A stretch of 64,000 bases of DNA from Triglochin maritima (lineage: Eukaryota; Streptophyta; Magnoliopsida; Alismatales; Juncaginaceae): the NCBI GenBank assembly GCA_963682175.1, contig OY821771.1, positions 11,841,001 through 11,905,000 of the forward strand, given 5' to 3'. Of the stretch, positions 13,237-25,100 are shown piece by piece. Position 1 is the stretch's first letter; the number at the start of each line of letters is the position of its first letter. The notes beneath the pieces were generated by a model. It was given only the letters and a program-made list of their open reading frames with translations, was not told where the DNA came from and did not search any database. A program made the translations under genes and the position numbers.

Positions 13237-14227
13237 TGCATTGACATGTCTAACTTCCTTTTATGAGTGATTGTGTTTTCCTTTCGACTTATCTGTTTGG
13301 TTGATGTAGTTGTTCTAGCATAAAATATTATTCTGTCAATAGGCTGAAGAATGCTCACTCACACGAGCATTCGCCTCTGGCGCTTTGATAGCGAGCAGAG
13401 ATGAGACTGATCATGAGGAGATCTTGTATGATAGATCCAGAGCAGTTCATGATAGGACAGTCGCCTTGATTAGGAATCAAGAGGAGATCCTCTATGTTGG
13501 TGAGGATTGACATAAATGTTCCCACGATTCATGTGACATATAGAAGCCAAGTGCGAGCATCACATGTGGCGCTAGGTGGCACATGTATGGTGTTAAGGCG
13601 ACAATGATGAAGCTCGGGTCAGGCGCAGAGGGGGTGCGACTGGACTAAGACTTGTATGGTGTTGAGAGAAAGACATACTGTTGTGTACAGTATGATCCAC
13701 CATAACATGTTTGTCATACAACATGTGCTGAGCGACCATTTGGAAGTGAAAGGATGGATCCCTGCTCCTTCACTGTGTGAGTCCAAGACTTGATTGTCAT
13801 TAGTTGCCCTCAGTGACCTTCGACGACACCATGAAGCAAAGAGTTGATGTGGCTACTTTGGGATGTTATCTATGACCATAAGAGATTCGGTCTAAAGAGG
13901 CATCTTCGGGAAAGGAGTCAACTCTGAGTGTAATGGTGGTCTGGGGCGAAGGGAAAGGTTTGACTCGACTGCACTAAAAGTATTTGCTGGGTCCAACTGT
14001 ATTGGATACAGTAGCAAGTGTATCGAGGATACATGATCAGAGACTTGCGTATTGTGGATGTGTACTTGGAGAGAGGAGTAGTTGTATGTATCAAGGATAT
14101 ATACATATGTGTCGGGGACACATAAAGAGGTGACATATTGTCATTGTGTGATTGTATGTATCAGGGATATATGCATATGTGTCGGGGACACAAAAGCAGA
14201 TGTCATGTTGTTATCGTGCTGTTGTGC
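13237..14227 (+). other. 3' untranslated region of the copia element
   Basis: Non-coding sequence between the polyprotein stop and the polypurine tract. Near 14088-14195 a roughly 70-bp segment (GTATGTATCA..GGATATAT..CATATGTGTCGGGGACAC) is present twice in tandem. Confidence 0.7.
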
Positions 14228-14237
14228 AAGTGGGAGA
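14228..14237 (+). promoter_or_regulatory. Polypurine tract of the copia element
   Basis: AAGTGGGAGA lies immediately before the LTR start. This is the usual plus-strand priming site in plant copia elements and marks the 3' LTR boundary. Confidence 0.8.
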
Positions 14238-14619
14238 TATTGGATTAATCTAGGATTAATAAGATATTTGCCCAAAGCACTGACACATGGCGCGTCCTTA
14301 TTGGACCACACATTTAAGGGTTTAGGGTGGAGTCATCTATACAAGGAGGGGAGTCTCCCATTGGATGAAACAACAAGTGTGCAAATCCTAGCCTCCACCC
14401 ACCTAGCCGCCACATTCTTTCTCTCCCATTTCGTCCCTCCACCTCCACCAAGCTCATTCCGTGGACTCTTGGGTTGTGGACTCGCGCTCCTTCTCCAAGA
14501 GAGTAGGAGACCGACCGGTGAAAAAGATTCCGTAATGTGACATCCGATCTTCCTTCCGCTGCCACAGGTTCTCTCCAAAAAAGGTACTCCTGAACCTGTA
14601 GAATCGTTGTTTGCTAACA
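14238..14619 (+). mobile_element. 3' LTR of the second copia element (about 380 bp)
   Basis: The sequence starts TATTGGATTAATC directly after the polypurine tract and ends GTTTGCTAACA. The canonical first bases TG appear as TA, one more G-to-A change. The right end is inferred from the CTAACA terminus. The likely target duplication is ATAAT at 14620-14624, but no left partner was found. Confidence 0.7.
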
Positions 14620-14635
14620 ATAATTTGTAATTTTG

Positions 14636-15530
14636 ATTCGCAAGTTTTGGTCTAGTCTTCGGCCCGACAAAGTTTCTCAAAGTTTCGATTCGGGCAAAAG
14701 ATTATTTATGTATTTTTTGTTTTTTTTTATACTTGTGGACAAACACGAGCAAAAGAATGTGCTTTTTTATAAGCTTTTTATAAGAATATTGTTGTTTTGT
14801 AAACAATTTTTTATTTTCTTCTGATCATTGACAACATAAAAAAGTAGATTGTAATCATATTTATTTAACAAAATTTATGTATACATTAGTATTAGCTCGA
14901 TTACAAAAAATATGTCATTTTTTGAAACGGTAATATTATGTTATCATGTAATGAACAGAAATACTCCATAAAAGTTAAGAAATTGATGATTTAGTCTGAT
15001 ATATACAGTTTCGGAGTCATTTTACTGAAATAAATTATTAGATGAAAGGCAATAAATTATACAGATAATATTAAAAATCATAACTTAGTTGAGGGTATAT
15101 CGTAAGTTTAAAATAAATTGTTGCACTGATTACAACTCACTATTGAATTTTATGATAGCTATTTGAGGTTCGCATGTTTCGTTTGTTTAGTCTTCGGCTC
15201 GGCAAATTTTCTCAAAGTTCCGATTGGGCCAGGACAAAAAATATTTATGTACTTTTTAGTTTTTTTAATACTAGTGTACACATGCTTTTGCATGTGCTTT
15301 TTTTATAATTTTTTATGAAAAATATATTATCGCTCCGCCAACAATTACGTTAATTTCTTATGATTATTTATAACATAATAGATTAGCTTTTAGTTACATT
15401 TATTTAAAATAATATATTTATACATTAGTAGTGGCTCGATTACAAAAAAATGTTGGCTTCTAATTGGCAATTTGATATTATTATGTAATAAGCAGAAATA
15501 TTCCAAAAAATACTCAATTTAACCACGGAT
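14636..15530. repeat. Diverged tandem duplication, unit about 535 bp
   Basis: Landmarks recur in the same order at an offset of about 535 bases: TTCGCAAGTTTTGGTCTAGTC / TTCGCATGTTTCGTTTGTTTAG, then TCTCAAAGTT, then GCTCGATTACAAAAAA (near 14897 and 15435), then ATTATGT.ATGAACAGAAATA. No coding potential. The origin of the unit is unknown. Confidence 0.8.
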
Positions 15531-16113
15531 AATTGTATATATTTTTGACATTAACATATAATTATATACATGATTCAATATCTATTGCCAGAGAATAAGG
15601 TTGATAAATGAAGATTAAGAATTTTCCTACCAATAATTAGCATAACTATGTAAATAACATCAACAAACACAACCTATTCTTGTTAAGGGCACATCATCTT
15701 CTATTCTCTCAGCATTCTTGCATCTCTGTATATGCTATTTCGTTTTTCATCGAATCTACTAATCGCATCGAGCACCTAAAAATACGACGGAGTAAATATT
15801 CAATTTAAAAAATAGGAAAAATTTAAAACATCAAAAACCATATAAATTAGTCCTGTTACATTCCGATAATACACCACAATAATAGTTCAAATAAACCCGG
15901 GAAAATATCATATTCCAACTGTCGTAATCACTCTACTATCCGGGAATTTCACCGCTTTGTCTTCTTCAAACCAAATAATCATACTGAAAAAACAAATGCT
16001 CAACATTAGTAATGACACTTAAGACAAATATAATAGTAGTTGACAACTAAACAAGTAAATACATTTGTACTTACACTTGGTGAGGTAATAGCGGCCTCAT
16101 CTTTGCTTCGAAG
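15531..16113. other. AT-rich non-coding stretch
   Basis: I see no gene, terminal repeat or tandem array here. It lies on the 3' side of the hAT transposase relic and may be that element's downstream part. Confidence 0.5.
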
Positions 16114-16714
16114 TCAGTTTGATGTACAAACCAAATCATTCACCGTTTCAGCAACTAAAGAACTCCTATATTGATCTATAACTCTACCACCGGCACTAAA
16201 TGTGGATTCTGAAGCCACGGTTGTGAGAGGAATAATCAATATATCTTTGGCCAGTTTGGAGAGGATTTTGTATTTCAAACATTACCATTCCACCAATTAA
16301 GTACATCAAACTCATCCCCAGTTGTGTCAACACCTTCTTCTAAATAGATATCTGAATCTGATTTGCTATGCTGATCGGGCTTCCCTTTTGTTAATATGTA
16401 AGAACCAAAGTCATTATTGATAACTTTCTTCCTACAAGCATCACTTGTAGAAGGCCCAACTCCAAGAGATATTGATGTCTTGCGGGAACTTGTCTCATTC
16501 AACAATGCTTCATTTTCGGCAACATAGATATTAAAAATGTTGTACAAAACATCCTTGATGTGATCGGTGTGAGTCCTAGAATTTGAGAATAAACAAATTG
16601 AATAAGTTCAAGCTTGTATCTCGGATCCAGAATACCTGCTATTGCCATCAAAACATTTTCATCTCCCCAATATTTATCAAATTTCTCCGTCATTTTCACA
16701 ACCATTTTCTTCAT
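16114..16714 (-). pseudogene. hAT transposase C-terminal relic
   Basis: On the minus strand I read FDKYWGDENVLMAIAGILDPRYKLEL, then SDIYLEEG...FDVLNWWNGN, then after a frameshift KLAKDILIIPLTTVASESTFSAGG and YRSSLVAETVNDLVC. These are the RISBZ/RICESLEEPER-type core and the hATC dimerisation domain of plant hAT transposases. The frame changes at least twice and an in-frame TGA follows NWWNGNV, so the gene is dead. I did not find its terminal repeats. Known hAT proteins place the dimerisation domain at the C terminus, which fits the stop at 16114-16116. Confidence 0.88.
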
Positions 16715-17014
16715 GAAGAGACATCATCTGAAGTAGCATGCGTAAGCAACAACTTTCAAACACACCAAACTTGATTCAAGAAACAATTTGAAGTCGCATA
16801 TGTCGTCCCAAAGAACAACGTAGTGACATCAAAGCTGAAACCAATCGTTTCCCCTACGAATCTACTCAACATACACATTTTAAATGACATCGTACCTCCT
16901 CTTTGGACAACAAAATCCTATCTTCGACCATGATTTTGAGCAAAAGTTTGCAACTTAAACCTGAAGTTCGAGCTGGAAAGCCACTTGTCCAATTTAAACA
17001 TCAAAGCTCACATT
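16715..17014. other. Non-coding stretch before a solo LTR
   Basis: Probably the continuation of the hAT relic towards its N terminus, but I cannot recognise domains in it. Confidence 0.4.
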
Positions 17015-17019
17015 GTAAC

Positions 17020-19194
17020 TGTTAGAACCCTAACCCGGTTTAGGGGCTAATTGAGATTAGGAGTGATTTTGCATGGGGAAGGGAAGGGAGGCGAGCACTG
17101 TGGACGTGAGGGGGAGGTGTGGGCTGCGTGTGTAGGCGACTGTGGAGAGGAGTTGGGTTTTATAAACGCGTTTTCTCTCTCTCTCTCTCTCCCATTTCTC
17201 TCCATTTCCTTCTTCTTCTCCTTCATCCAGCTGAGGCGACGATCGGAGGAGGCGAGGACGACGCGCGGGCCGAGGTCGGACGTCCAGAGGAGGCGCGACG
17301 CGTGCTCGAGGTCTACCGGAGGCGACGTGCGTGAGCGAGCTCCGGCGGTTCGTCGTCTTTGCTTGAGGTATGTCGACTCATTAGTGTGGTTTTCTTGCTC
17401 CCCAAGTGTGGGGGAGGTGTTGGTCAGCCGGGAGGGGTCGGAGACCTCTCCGGCGGCGAGTTTCGGCGTCAAAACCTCGGCTGGCGCGAGGTTGAAGACG
17501 TCTGTCGGTCGACCGGGTCCCTTGGACGGTCGACCGAACGTAGTGTTTTTGCCTGTCTGTTGTGTTTCGGTCGACCGAGTCCTTGAGTCGGTCGACCGGA
17601 ACTTAAGTTTATTGGACTTTAATATGCATGCTTGTTCGACCGTTTTTATGTGTTCGGTCGACCGTTGTATGACGTAGAATAATAGGTTGACCCTGTAAGT
17701 TTTCGGTCGACCGAGACCCCTGAGTCGGTCGACCGATGGATTTAAATAATGTAAAAGATGTACTGTTAGGTTTCGGTCGACCGGGACCCCTGAGTCGGTC
17801 GACCGATAGAATTGGAATTTAATGTTGACCAGACTCCGGTTTTTTGACCTCGTTCGGTCGACCGGGTTTAGACCTTCGGTAGACCGTTGGGGATTGTGTT
17901 TTGAGCGCAACTGTAGACCGTGTTAGGCGTACGGTCGACCGATTCCTTTCTGGAACCGGTCGACCGAATCACCTCTCCCGATCGACCGTTTGGGCCCAGG
18001 ACAGAATTCCTGGTTCCCTTTTTGAATGCCAACTTTGTCCACGAAAACCCGTGTCCTCGCCTTGTGCGTGAGCCGGGAGGTGACGGTGGGCGCGTTTTGC
18101 TTGCCTGCCCAGGGACCGCCGTTGGAAAAGTGTGGGTGTTTGGGACGTGTCACCTCCTTGTATGGACCGTGACTAAGTTGATTGACTTGTTTGGACTCAT
18201 TGTAGTATAGCAGGCCTGAGGGATCGCGGATCCCAATGTTTGATGTTTGTGCGGGCACGCAACTGGCGTTGGGTGACGTGACTACCGACCTTCGGGCTAC
18301 GGAGGTCGCTGCCCTACTTTTATAGCGGCGCGGTTGGTGTTTGCGGCTCGTGGAGCCTGATGACCTCGGCTCGTGGAGCCTGATGACCTGGCAGACTTCG
18401 GTCTGGACCCGTCCGATGTTGTGCCGGACGTTTGTGATGGACCACCGATGTTGTGCCGGTGATGCCGCCGAGGTAGTGCCGGCGATGATGATTGTTGGGC
18501 CGAGGCTGGTCCGGCTATGTTGATTCCTCGACTGGGCACCTATCGAGATGATGTTGTTATACCTTCCGGGCGACGGCCCCGTTGGTCCCCGTGGCTCCGA
18601 CCACAGAGATTTGCAGATCTGTATTCTATCGGCCCGCATGCGTGACAAAGGCTCCCTGCCGAACCCTTGAGTAGTGTAGTCGCGTGTGGGGGGTGCGATG
18701 TCGCGTGTTGTAAGACTGCATGTGCCTGCAGTAGGTCTCCTCGGGAGACCCGATGTTGACTGTCGGACTGATGTCCTGTTTTACCCTTCGGGGGAACTGT
18801 TTTCCCTTCTGTTGATGCCATGACATGCTACTAGTATGATAGGTTCATTTGCGTAATGCATGCATATAGGTGAGTTGGCATACGGAGTTTCCTGCTGGAA
18901 AGTCAGGCATTGTTGTTATATATTTTTCAGGACCGCAGTAGGTCCAGTTGGGTGGTGATCGGCGGGCACGCGCATTTTGGAGTTGGATCCTCTTCTCGGA
19001 CCGCTGAGGTCGACATGATTACGTTTTATCTTCTTTTGTCGTTTTGTTGTAATTATGTATCATTTTGACAAACTCTGATGTAATTTTGGTGCACCGCTAT
19101 TTGTTTTATGAGAAGTAACAGTCCCGTCTTTGATTATTGAGTTCCTGTGTCTTGATTATAAATTTTTAAATTTCCGCTGTTTCGGGAGGTTACA
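17020..19194 (+). mobile_element. Solo LTR, 2.18 kb, probably Ty3/gypsy (Tekay/Del-like)
   Basis: The sequence starts TGTTAGAACCCTAACCC and ends TTTCGGGAGGTTACA. It is flanked by a perfect 5-bp duplication GTAAC (17015-17019 and 19195-19199). No retroviral domains are inside, so it is a solo LTR left by recombination. The GGTTACA terminus and the GC-rich body recall Tekay/Del chromovirus LTRs, but this lineage call is inference. A CT microsatellite lies at 17166-17192. A short tandem duplication (CTCGTGGAGCCTGATGACC) lies near 18346-18388. The interval 17506-17966 carries the palindrome cluster. Long open frames over this LTR are by-products of its GC content. Confidence 0.9.
17506..17966. 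repeat. Twelve copies of the palindrome CGGTCGACCG
   Basis: Twelve perfect 10-bp palindromes occur in 461 bp, plus degenerate ones such as CGGTAGACCG. Most come in pairs whose starts are 21 to 25 bp apart (mostly 22), about two helical turns, with a CCCTTGAGT-like spacer. Pairs are separated by AT-richer stretches of 50 to 90 bp. They account for the repeated VDR/GRP residues seen in translations of either strand. Confidence 0.95.
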
Positions 19195-19426
19195 GTAACA
19201 ATCTAAACTTATCATATTGGTGTTCTAAATGAGGGTTCGCAGAAATTTTCAGGACACAATACAATCATATAATATCTGGTCAAAAAAGTTCCTCTATTGC
19301 TCTTCGACCCAATGCTACTAGAAGCTAAGTACAGATGAACATACACATCTCTCCAGGAAAAAAGGAACAAACAATTTCCAAGTATACCCAGTAAAAAGAC
19401 ATAAAACAAGGTAAATGGGTTGCTAC

Positions 19427-19973
19427 TAGGGTTGCCAATCGTGTCGTGTCGTGTGCTAATCGTGTCGTGTCAACTCTTATATATACGCTTTAGATGTTGT
19501 GCCGTATCCGACCCATTTAATAATCGTGGTTCTAGATTCTGCCATTTCCAACTCGTTTATAATCGTGTTGCCGTATCCAACTCATTTATACCCGATTATT
19601 AAACGTGTTACTTCGTGTACACGTTTAACACGACTACCGTTTACACCATTTAACACACGATTATAAGTATGTCATTCAGTTCTTAGAGTTTATTTATTAT
19701 AATTTATAACTTATATATTACTTGTAGACTTGTCGGTATTAGTCGTGTATTAATCATGTCCTATTCGTAGTGTCTTCCTAATTACCTGATTACTTATCGT
19801 GTTTTATCGTGTCTTAATCGTGTTAATCATTTTTGCAGCAGAAATTCATATCCAACCCATTTAATAATCGTGTTGCCGTATCCAACCTATTTATTAATCG
19901 TGTTCAAATTCTCAATCCATATCTGCTAAGTTCATGTCGTGTTATCGTGTTTCTTGTAAAATTGATAGCCCCA
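19427..19973. mobile_element. hAT-type MITE with CGTGTCGTGT subterminal repeats
   Basis: The left end TAGGGTTGCCAATCGTG and right end (inverted) TGGGGCTATCAATTTTAC match loosely. Both sides are flanked by the 8-bp duplication GTTGCTAC (19419-19426 and 19974-19981). The interior repeats ATCGTGTCGTGT, CCGTATCCAACCCATTTA and TAATCGTGTT. No coding sequence. 8-bp duplications and TAGGG ends are hallmarks of hAT elements. Confidence 0.85.
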
Positions 19974-19981
19974 GTTGCTAC

Positions 19982-20280
19982 ACTCCTATATGGGTTGCTC
20001 TTGCATACCTCCACAGAAGACGACAAAGGAGATCAAACCCACTTCCTAGATCCTCTTCTCCGCCCTCTCTCTCGCCTTCCAAAACTTTGTTTCAACAAGG
20101 TTTTTTTCGTGAAACCCAAACCCTTGATCTCTTCCACCACCTCATGGACAATCAATCATGTCCATGGGTTAAATGCTTAAACACCCTCAACTATTAAGTT
20201 TTAAGATAAATGTCTTTAGTTCTTCCCAATTTACATTTAAATCCTCCATTTGTTATCCATTCTATTCCCCCCTAATATGG
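19982..20280. other. Non-coding stretch
   Basis: There is a short open frame with a Ser/Pro-rich translation near 20000-20190, but no start context, splice signals or recognisable domain. I do not call a gene. Confidence 0.5.
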
Positions 20281-20504
20281 ATAATTTTAATTGGATATAG
20301 CAATATGATAATTGGGTATTTTAATGAGCGAGCGAACGAGTGTTGAGCATCGAGTATCGTGCAAGCACGGTATGCTTGTGCTCGGCTCATTTAGTTTGTC
20401 GAGCGGATTTTTTTGCTCATGCTCAACTTGTTAGTAATCAAGTTGAGCACGATCCGAGCAAAATCGAGCTATCCGTCAATCCTGAGCCAAACTTGACAAC
20501 CCTA
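20281..20504. mobile_element. Partial hAT-like MITE (one end only)
   Basis: The right end GACAACCCTA resembles the inverted hAT terminus TAGGGTTGTC. The interior has short GC-rich motifs of the type GCTCAACTTG/CAAGTTGAGC and CGAGC. I could not find a left terminus or an 8-bp duplication, so only one end is supported. Confidence 0.5.
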
Positions 20505-22092
20505 CATATAAGAGTCGTCCATAAAAGAGGGAGCTGACCATGTTCGAAGTCGTTACCAATCGTCATTATTGTTCAATTGTGAGTCCCTTACAATAGATGC
20601 ATTAGAACATAGTAGCTCATAATGTTTAATAAGAATCTTGGAGAATGCAGGACACAACATGTATCAAATATCTCACAGAAAAATGGAATAAAATAAAATT
20701 AGGATTATGTGAATGCTACTAAAAGTAACAAAGTTGCTATAGTGCTTTGAATGAAAAACAATCAAGATCATATTACAAACTTTTATAAAATTCAGCGACC
20801 AAATACATGTTGTTTTCCACTTAGCATTTACAAAATGAAAAAAAACAATCTCAAAGAAAATAAAATTAAATGAACAAAATAAAAGTTTTATAAAAATTAT
20901 TACCATATACATTGCATCTTCAATAATTCTAGGATTGAAAATGGAATGTGTTGAACCAAGGACAAAAGCAATATGATGTGTAGTCCTTATATACTTCAGA
21001 AGCAATATAAGGTGTGGTGCATATAGACTTCAAAGAGTGACTTCAACCTTTTCAAGTCCAAGTAGTCTAAATTCAGAAGAATTGTTACCTTACAATCTTC
21101 TATAGAAGAACTCTACATATTCAAGATTGTAGTGAGGATCAATGATAACTGCAATGATAAGAATCATATTGTAGTCTGATCAATACATATCATGATTTGT
21201 TTACATGTTAACAATCATTCTTCTTGTTAAAGAGCTTGAGTCCTCCATCAAGCTAGACAAGGCAAGTTGAACAACAAAATGTTGTGGGAAGTGCAAGTTC
21301 ATTGAGGGATACTTTGAGTCGAAGAACAATTTTGTGACATTATAAAACACTTGAAAGAGCTTGCACATATGTTTAACATTGTCTCAATCATATTTTGATG
21401 GTGTATATTTGCAATTATAATCACTTAACTACAACTGAAGGAAAGTCCAATAAAAATAAAGAACACCCTGGAGTAGGAACATTATGTTGCTAGTCTTTTT
21501 TTCTTTGACACAACCACATTCTTAGTACATTCCATGAACTTCTGCCTTTTTACTTGAGAATCTTCGATGTATTCACATTCCCTAACTTTCACCATTTAGA
21601 GTCAAAGCATGTACACAATAATGAATATTGAATAATTCACCTTACATAGTAGAGCATTTCATAAACTTAGCTTGGAGTTCAATTATTGGAAATGTGAATC
21701 GTTCATTGATACATTATTTAAAGTGATGAAGAATGTTTTTCTCTTTAGATTCTGATCACATAATAGCTTAAAAATCTTTATAAAAAGAGTAATCCAAGCG
21801 TGTGGTGAGGGCATGCAACAGTAACTCAACAATTTCTGGTGCAACACTTAATCAACATATATGAAGTGAGCAGTGAGTATGATATTACTATCAATATTTA
21901 TAAAAGTCCACAATTCAGAAGTTAAAGAAAGTCCCCTCACAAACATTGCAACATGTCTCATAATTCTGATTTCTTTGCTTTTCATTGCTTCACAATAACA
22001 TTCCTTATGTTGTTCCTACTCATTAACATAGCATCAAGTGAAAATAAGCAAGCACTTTTCTTATAGGACCATTCTTGAACAAATAACATCTC
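20505..22092. other. 1.6-kb AT-rich stretch without recognisable features
   Basis: No long open frame, terminal repeat or tandem array is visible on either strand. It may be old decayed transposon or intergenic DNA. Confidence 0.5.
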
Positions 22093-22097
22093 ACAAC

Positions 22098-23977
22098 TAA
22101 AAAGAATGTGTTATAAAAGTTTACTTTTATATGTCTTTTATTATGAATTGAATGTGTTAAACATTTTGTTCCTTGATTAATGTATTCGTCTTTTGGAAAT
22201 GTTAAGGAAGAAACTCTTGGTCATTAACCGTAGAGCTCTAAAAGATAATGGTTTATATAAATCAAGAGTAATTCACAATCATGGTGATTAATATGGGACA
22301 TTGATTACCGAGTTAAGATTGTCATTTTGGTTAAAAGATTTTGTAGCTCTACAAGTATTTAACAACATCAGTATATGAAATAGAAAATGTTTCTTTCATA
22401 TATTGAATTGACCTAATAAATGAAGACATTATGGAATTGTGTTTGTGTCATTAATGTTTTCATTGTGTCTTTAAATCCTAAGATATGAGACATATATCTT
22501 TTCACATGAGAATTGTACAATTTGATTATTATCAAAAGTTATCATTTCGGTATAGTGATAAAGATAATAATTGGTTATACATGACTCGTGCCGGAAAAGA
22601 TGACATGTTGAAAGATTATCATTGCCCCTCTTGACTTGAGTGATGATATTGATGGGTCTCTTGATAAAGTGAAATTATAATGTGGACAATGTAACTTGTG
22701 TATAGTTACATATTTATAATTAGCTTGAGAGATCAAGAAATGAATATATAATACAAGGATGACACATTTCTACTTTGTATAATATTCTCAATATCACGAG
22801 GCAAGAGATAGACACAAGTGATATTTTACATATCACTAAGTAGATCGTGTTTAGTTCGAGTGAGCAAAACATCTTTGTTATTTGGGTAACTATAATGTGT
22901 AGCTAGATATCGCTTATAGTTTAAGATATTAAATGTTTAATACCATTGTCAACATAACTTAGATCCTCCTATAGGTCACACCACAAAACTGGGAAACAAG
23001 AGATGTGATTTTATATTTTATATGATGTCTTAAGTTTCATGTGTTATGAAATAATATACATGTGGTAAAATTAAAATCAATATGTCGTAATAACGACATG
23101 ATTAGAATATCAAATAAATTTGTATGAGATATGTATATATTATGTGGTATAATGTTTGACATTATATATGATAATATATTACATGATATAATGTGATCTG
23201 CAACATTATAACATATAAATTTGCTAAAACCCGAAAGCCCAAAATTTGTTGGATATTAATCCAAAATTTGGTAGAGTAAAAAATAGTGAAAAACGCCCAA
23301 CCGGTTGCCCACGTTTTTGCATATATTAATAAGAGAAAATTTATTGATTAATGACTGGATTTAATCCACATTTGTCAAAGGTAGTTATGAGATGATGATG
23401 TAGCAAAATAAACAATAGATCATGTGAAAAGTGATTTGCACATGATGTGGTTTAGTTGAGAGATTAACAAGGATCATGTGTAAGTGGATTACACATGATA
23501 TGGGTTAGAGGAAACCATATAAATAAGTCTCTCCTCCATTCACTGTTTACACTAATGCAAAATTCTTCTCTCTCCAATTTTCTCTATCATTTTATCTGAA
23601 ATTCTCTGAGCTTTAATTGTGTGCTAGAGATTAATTTCTTTGGAACAAAGAAGATGTTATTAGCTAGATTCTAACATCGTCTTAGAGATTGATTGACTAG
23701 CTTCAATCTCTCTAATATTGTTTAGAGTTTGGTGAACACTTGAAGGTAATTCTGAGGCGATCCGACATGCAACCCGACTTCTGATTGGTAAGAGGGATTT
23801 GATAATCCCTTAGGTATGATCCAATCCATGTATTTCAATATTAAATAGTTTATTATATATAATGAAATACAATTAAGAAATTGTGTACATAAAATTGTTG
23901 AAAAATATGAAAACCAATCATAATTGCTTGTACAATTTAAAAAATATATATACAAGTATAAGCCACAAAATCCAACA
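22098..23977 (+). mobile_element. Solo LTR related to the copia element at the left edge
   Basis: This is a 1.88-kb LTR in plus orientation, alignable to the minus-strand LTR at 3623-5750. It starts TAAAAAGAATGTG (TG changed to TA) and ends AAATCCAACA, flanked by a perfect 5-bp duplication ACAAC (22093-22097 and 23978-23982). A TATA-like stretch precedes the leader near 23518 (CATATAAATAAG). No internal coding region is present, so it is a solo LTR. It lacks the palindrome block of the other copy. Confidence 0.9.
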
Positions 23978-24189
23978 ACAACAATATCTATTATCAACTC
24001 CTAAAGACTTCATAATCGAAGCGAAGACCCATTTTTAATTTGTCATTTGTTAACATGTATTCCATTGCGTCATTGTTTTGTCACATTTCTCTAAATGTTT
24101 TTTTCTTTAGATTTTCATATTCCAATATGGCTTCCAAAATGCATGTGTATCCACATTTCTCGCATCTTGCCCTTTCGATTTCATCAGGT

Positions 24190-25100
24190 CCCAAAAACAA
24201 AGGAAACTACTATTCATCGCCCCAAAATTACTTAAATCTCCCGCCTAATTATCATTTTGTCATTCACAATTCTTTTAATACTCATTTTGTCCCGTCTCTT
24301 AAACTAAAGATTTTGTCTACGTTTTCCTCACTTTACCAGTACCAACACCACGAAAATGTCTGGCGAATCGTCTGGATCACGCGAATTTTTTTGGACGCCT
24401 CCCCCATGAGGGGAGGGCATTGGGGGAGGGGGATCTCACTAAGACGTCCGTCCAAAAAAAATCTAAAATTTATGCAGTGTGTTATCTCAAATTATTTGAG
24501 GTTCCGTTGCAAGATTTCGGTGGTAACGGGTTAGATTACAATGACTTTTTTTGCAAGTGATGAAAATCCAAAAATTTCTAGATTCAAAATTTTCAAGATC
24601 CAAAATTTTTCGTCGGGGAGCGAGACCCCCGACCGACTTATCAGTGTGGTAGTTGATAAAACTTCCCGACTTAAAAAAACTCACTGTAATCCACCCTATT
24701 AATACCAAAACAACTTGGAACGGAACCTGAAATAATTTGAGATAACGCACCGTATAATTTTTAGATTTTTTATTAAAAAAATAGGGGTGTTTGCAAAACA
24801 CGCCCTCCCCATGGGGGAGGCGTCTGGCTTAGACACCTCCTAATTTTATTTTATTTTTTTTACTAAAAAGAAGTTAGATATTTTACCAGATTCGAGTATA
24901 CCGGGGCGTCCGTTGGCTCATTTCTGACCACCGAAACATTGTTTTTTTATGATTATGTGTGGAAGATGAAGAGAGAGTGGTGGTACGAGAGTAAAATGAA
25001 AAGATATATAAGTATAAATGAGAGAATGACAAAATGGTAATTCACACAGACGATTTAAGTAATTTTGAGGCGACATTTAGCAATTCAGAAAACAAACTAT
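24190..25100. mobile_element. Fold-back element with long inverted repeats
   Basis: Two inverted arms are clear. An inner pair is at 24455-24555 and 24670-24775, sharing GTTATCTCAAATTATTTGAGG-like and GGATTACA motifs. An outer pair is near 24200-24290 and 25000-25090, sharing CAAAATTACTTAAATC and CATTTTGTCATTC. GC-rich palindromic segments with GACGCCTCCCCCATG lie in both arms (near 24395 and 24810). No transposase is inside. Long arms suggest a MULE-type or fold-back non-autonomous element. Exact ends and target duplication were not determined. Confidence 0.75.

Noticed and set aside
17047..17910. 287-residue minus-strand open frame and overlapping plus-strand frames in the solo LTR
   Set aside because: The repeated VDR/GRP words come from CGGTCGACCG palindromes. 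No domain is visible and the span lies in an LTR with a perfect target duplication.
20000..20190. Small host gene with a plastid-like Ser-rich N terminus
   Set aside because: Short frames only, no domain, no exon partners, flanked by MITE sequences.
24040..24534. 164-residue plus-strand open frame
   Set aside because: It runs through one arm of the fold-back element and contains no known motif; the other arm gives a similar spurious frame on minus.
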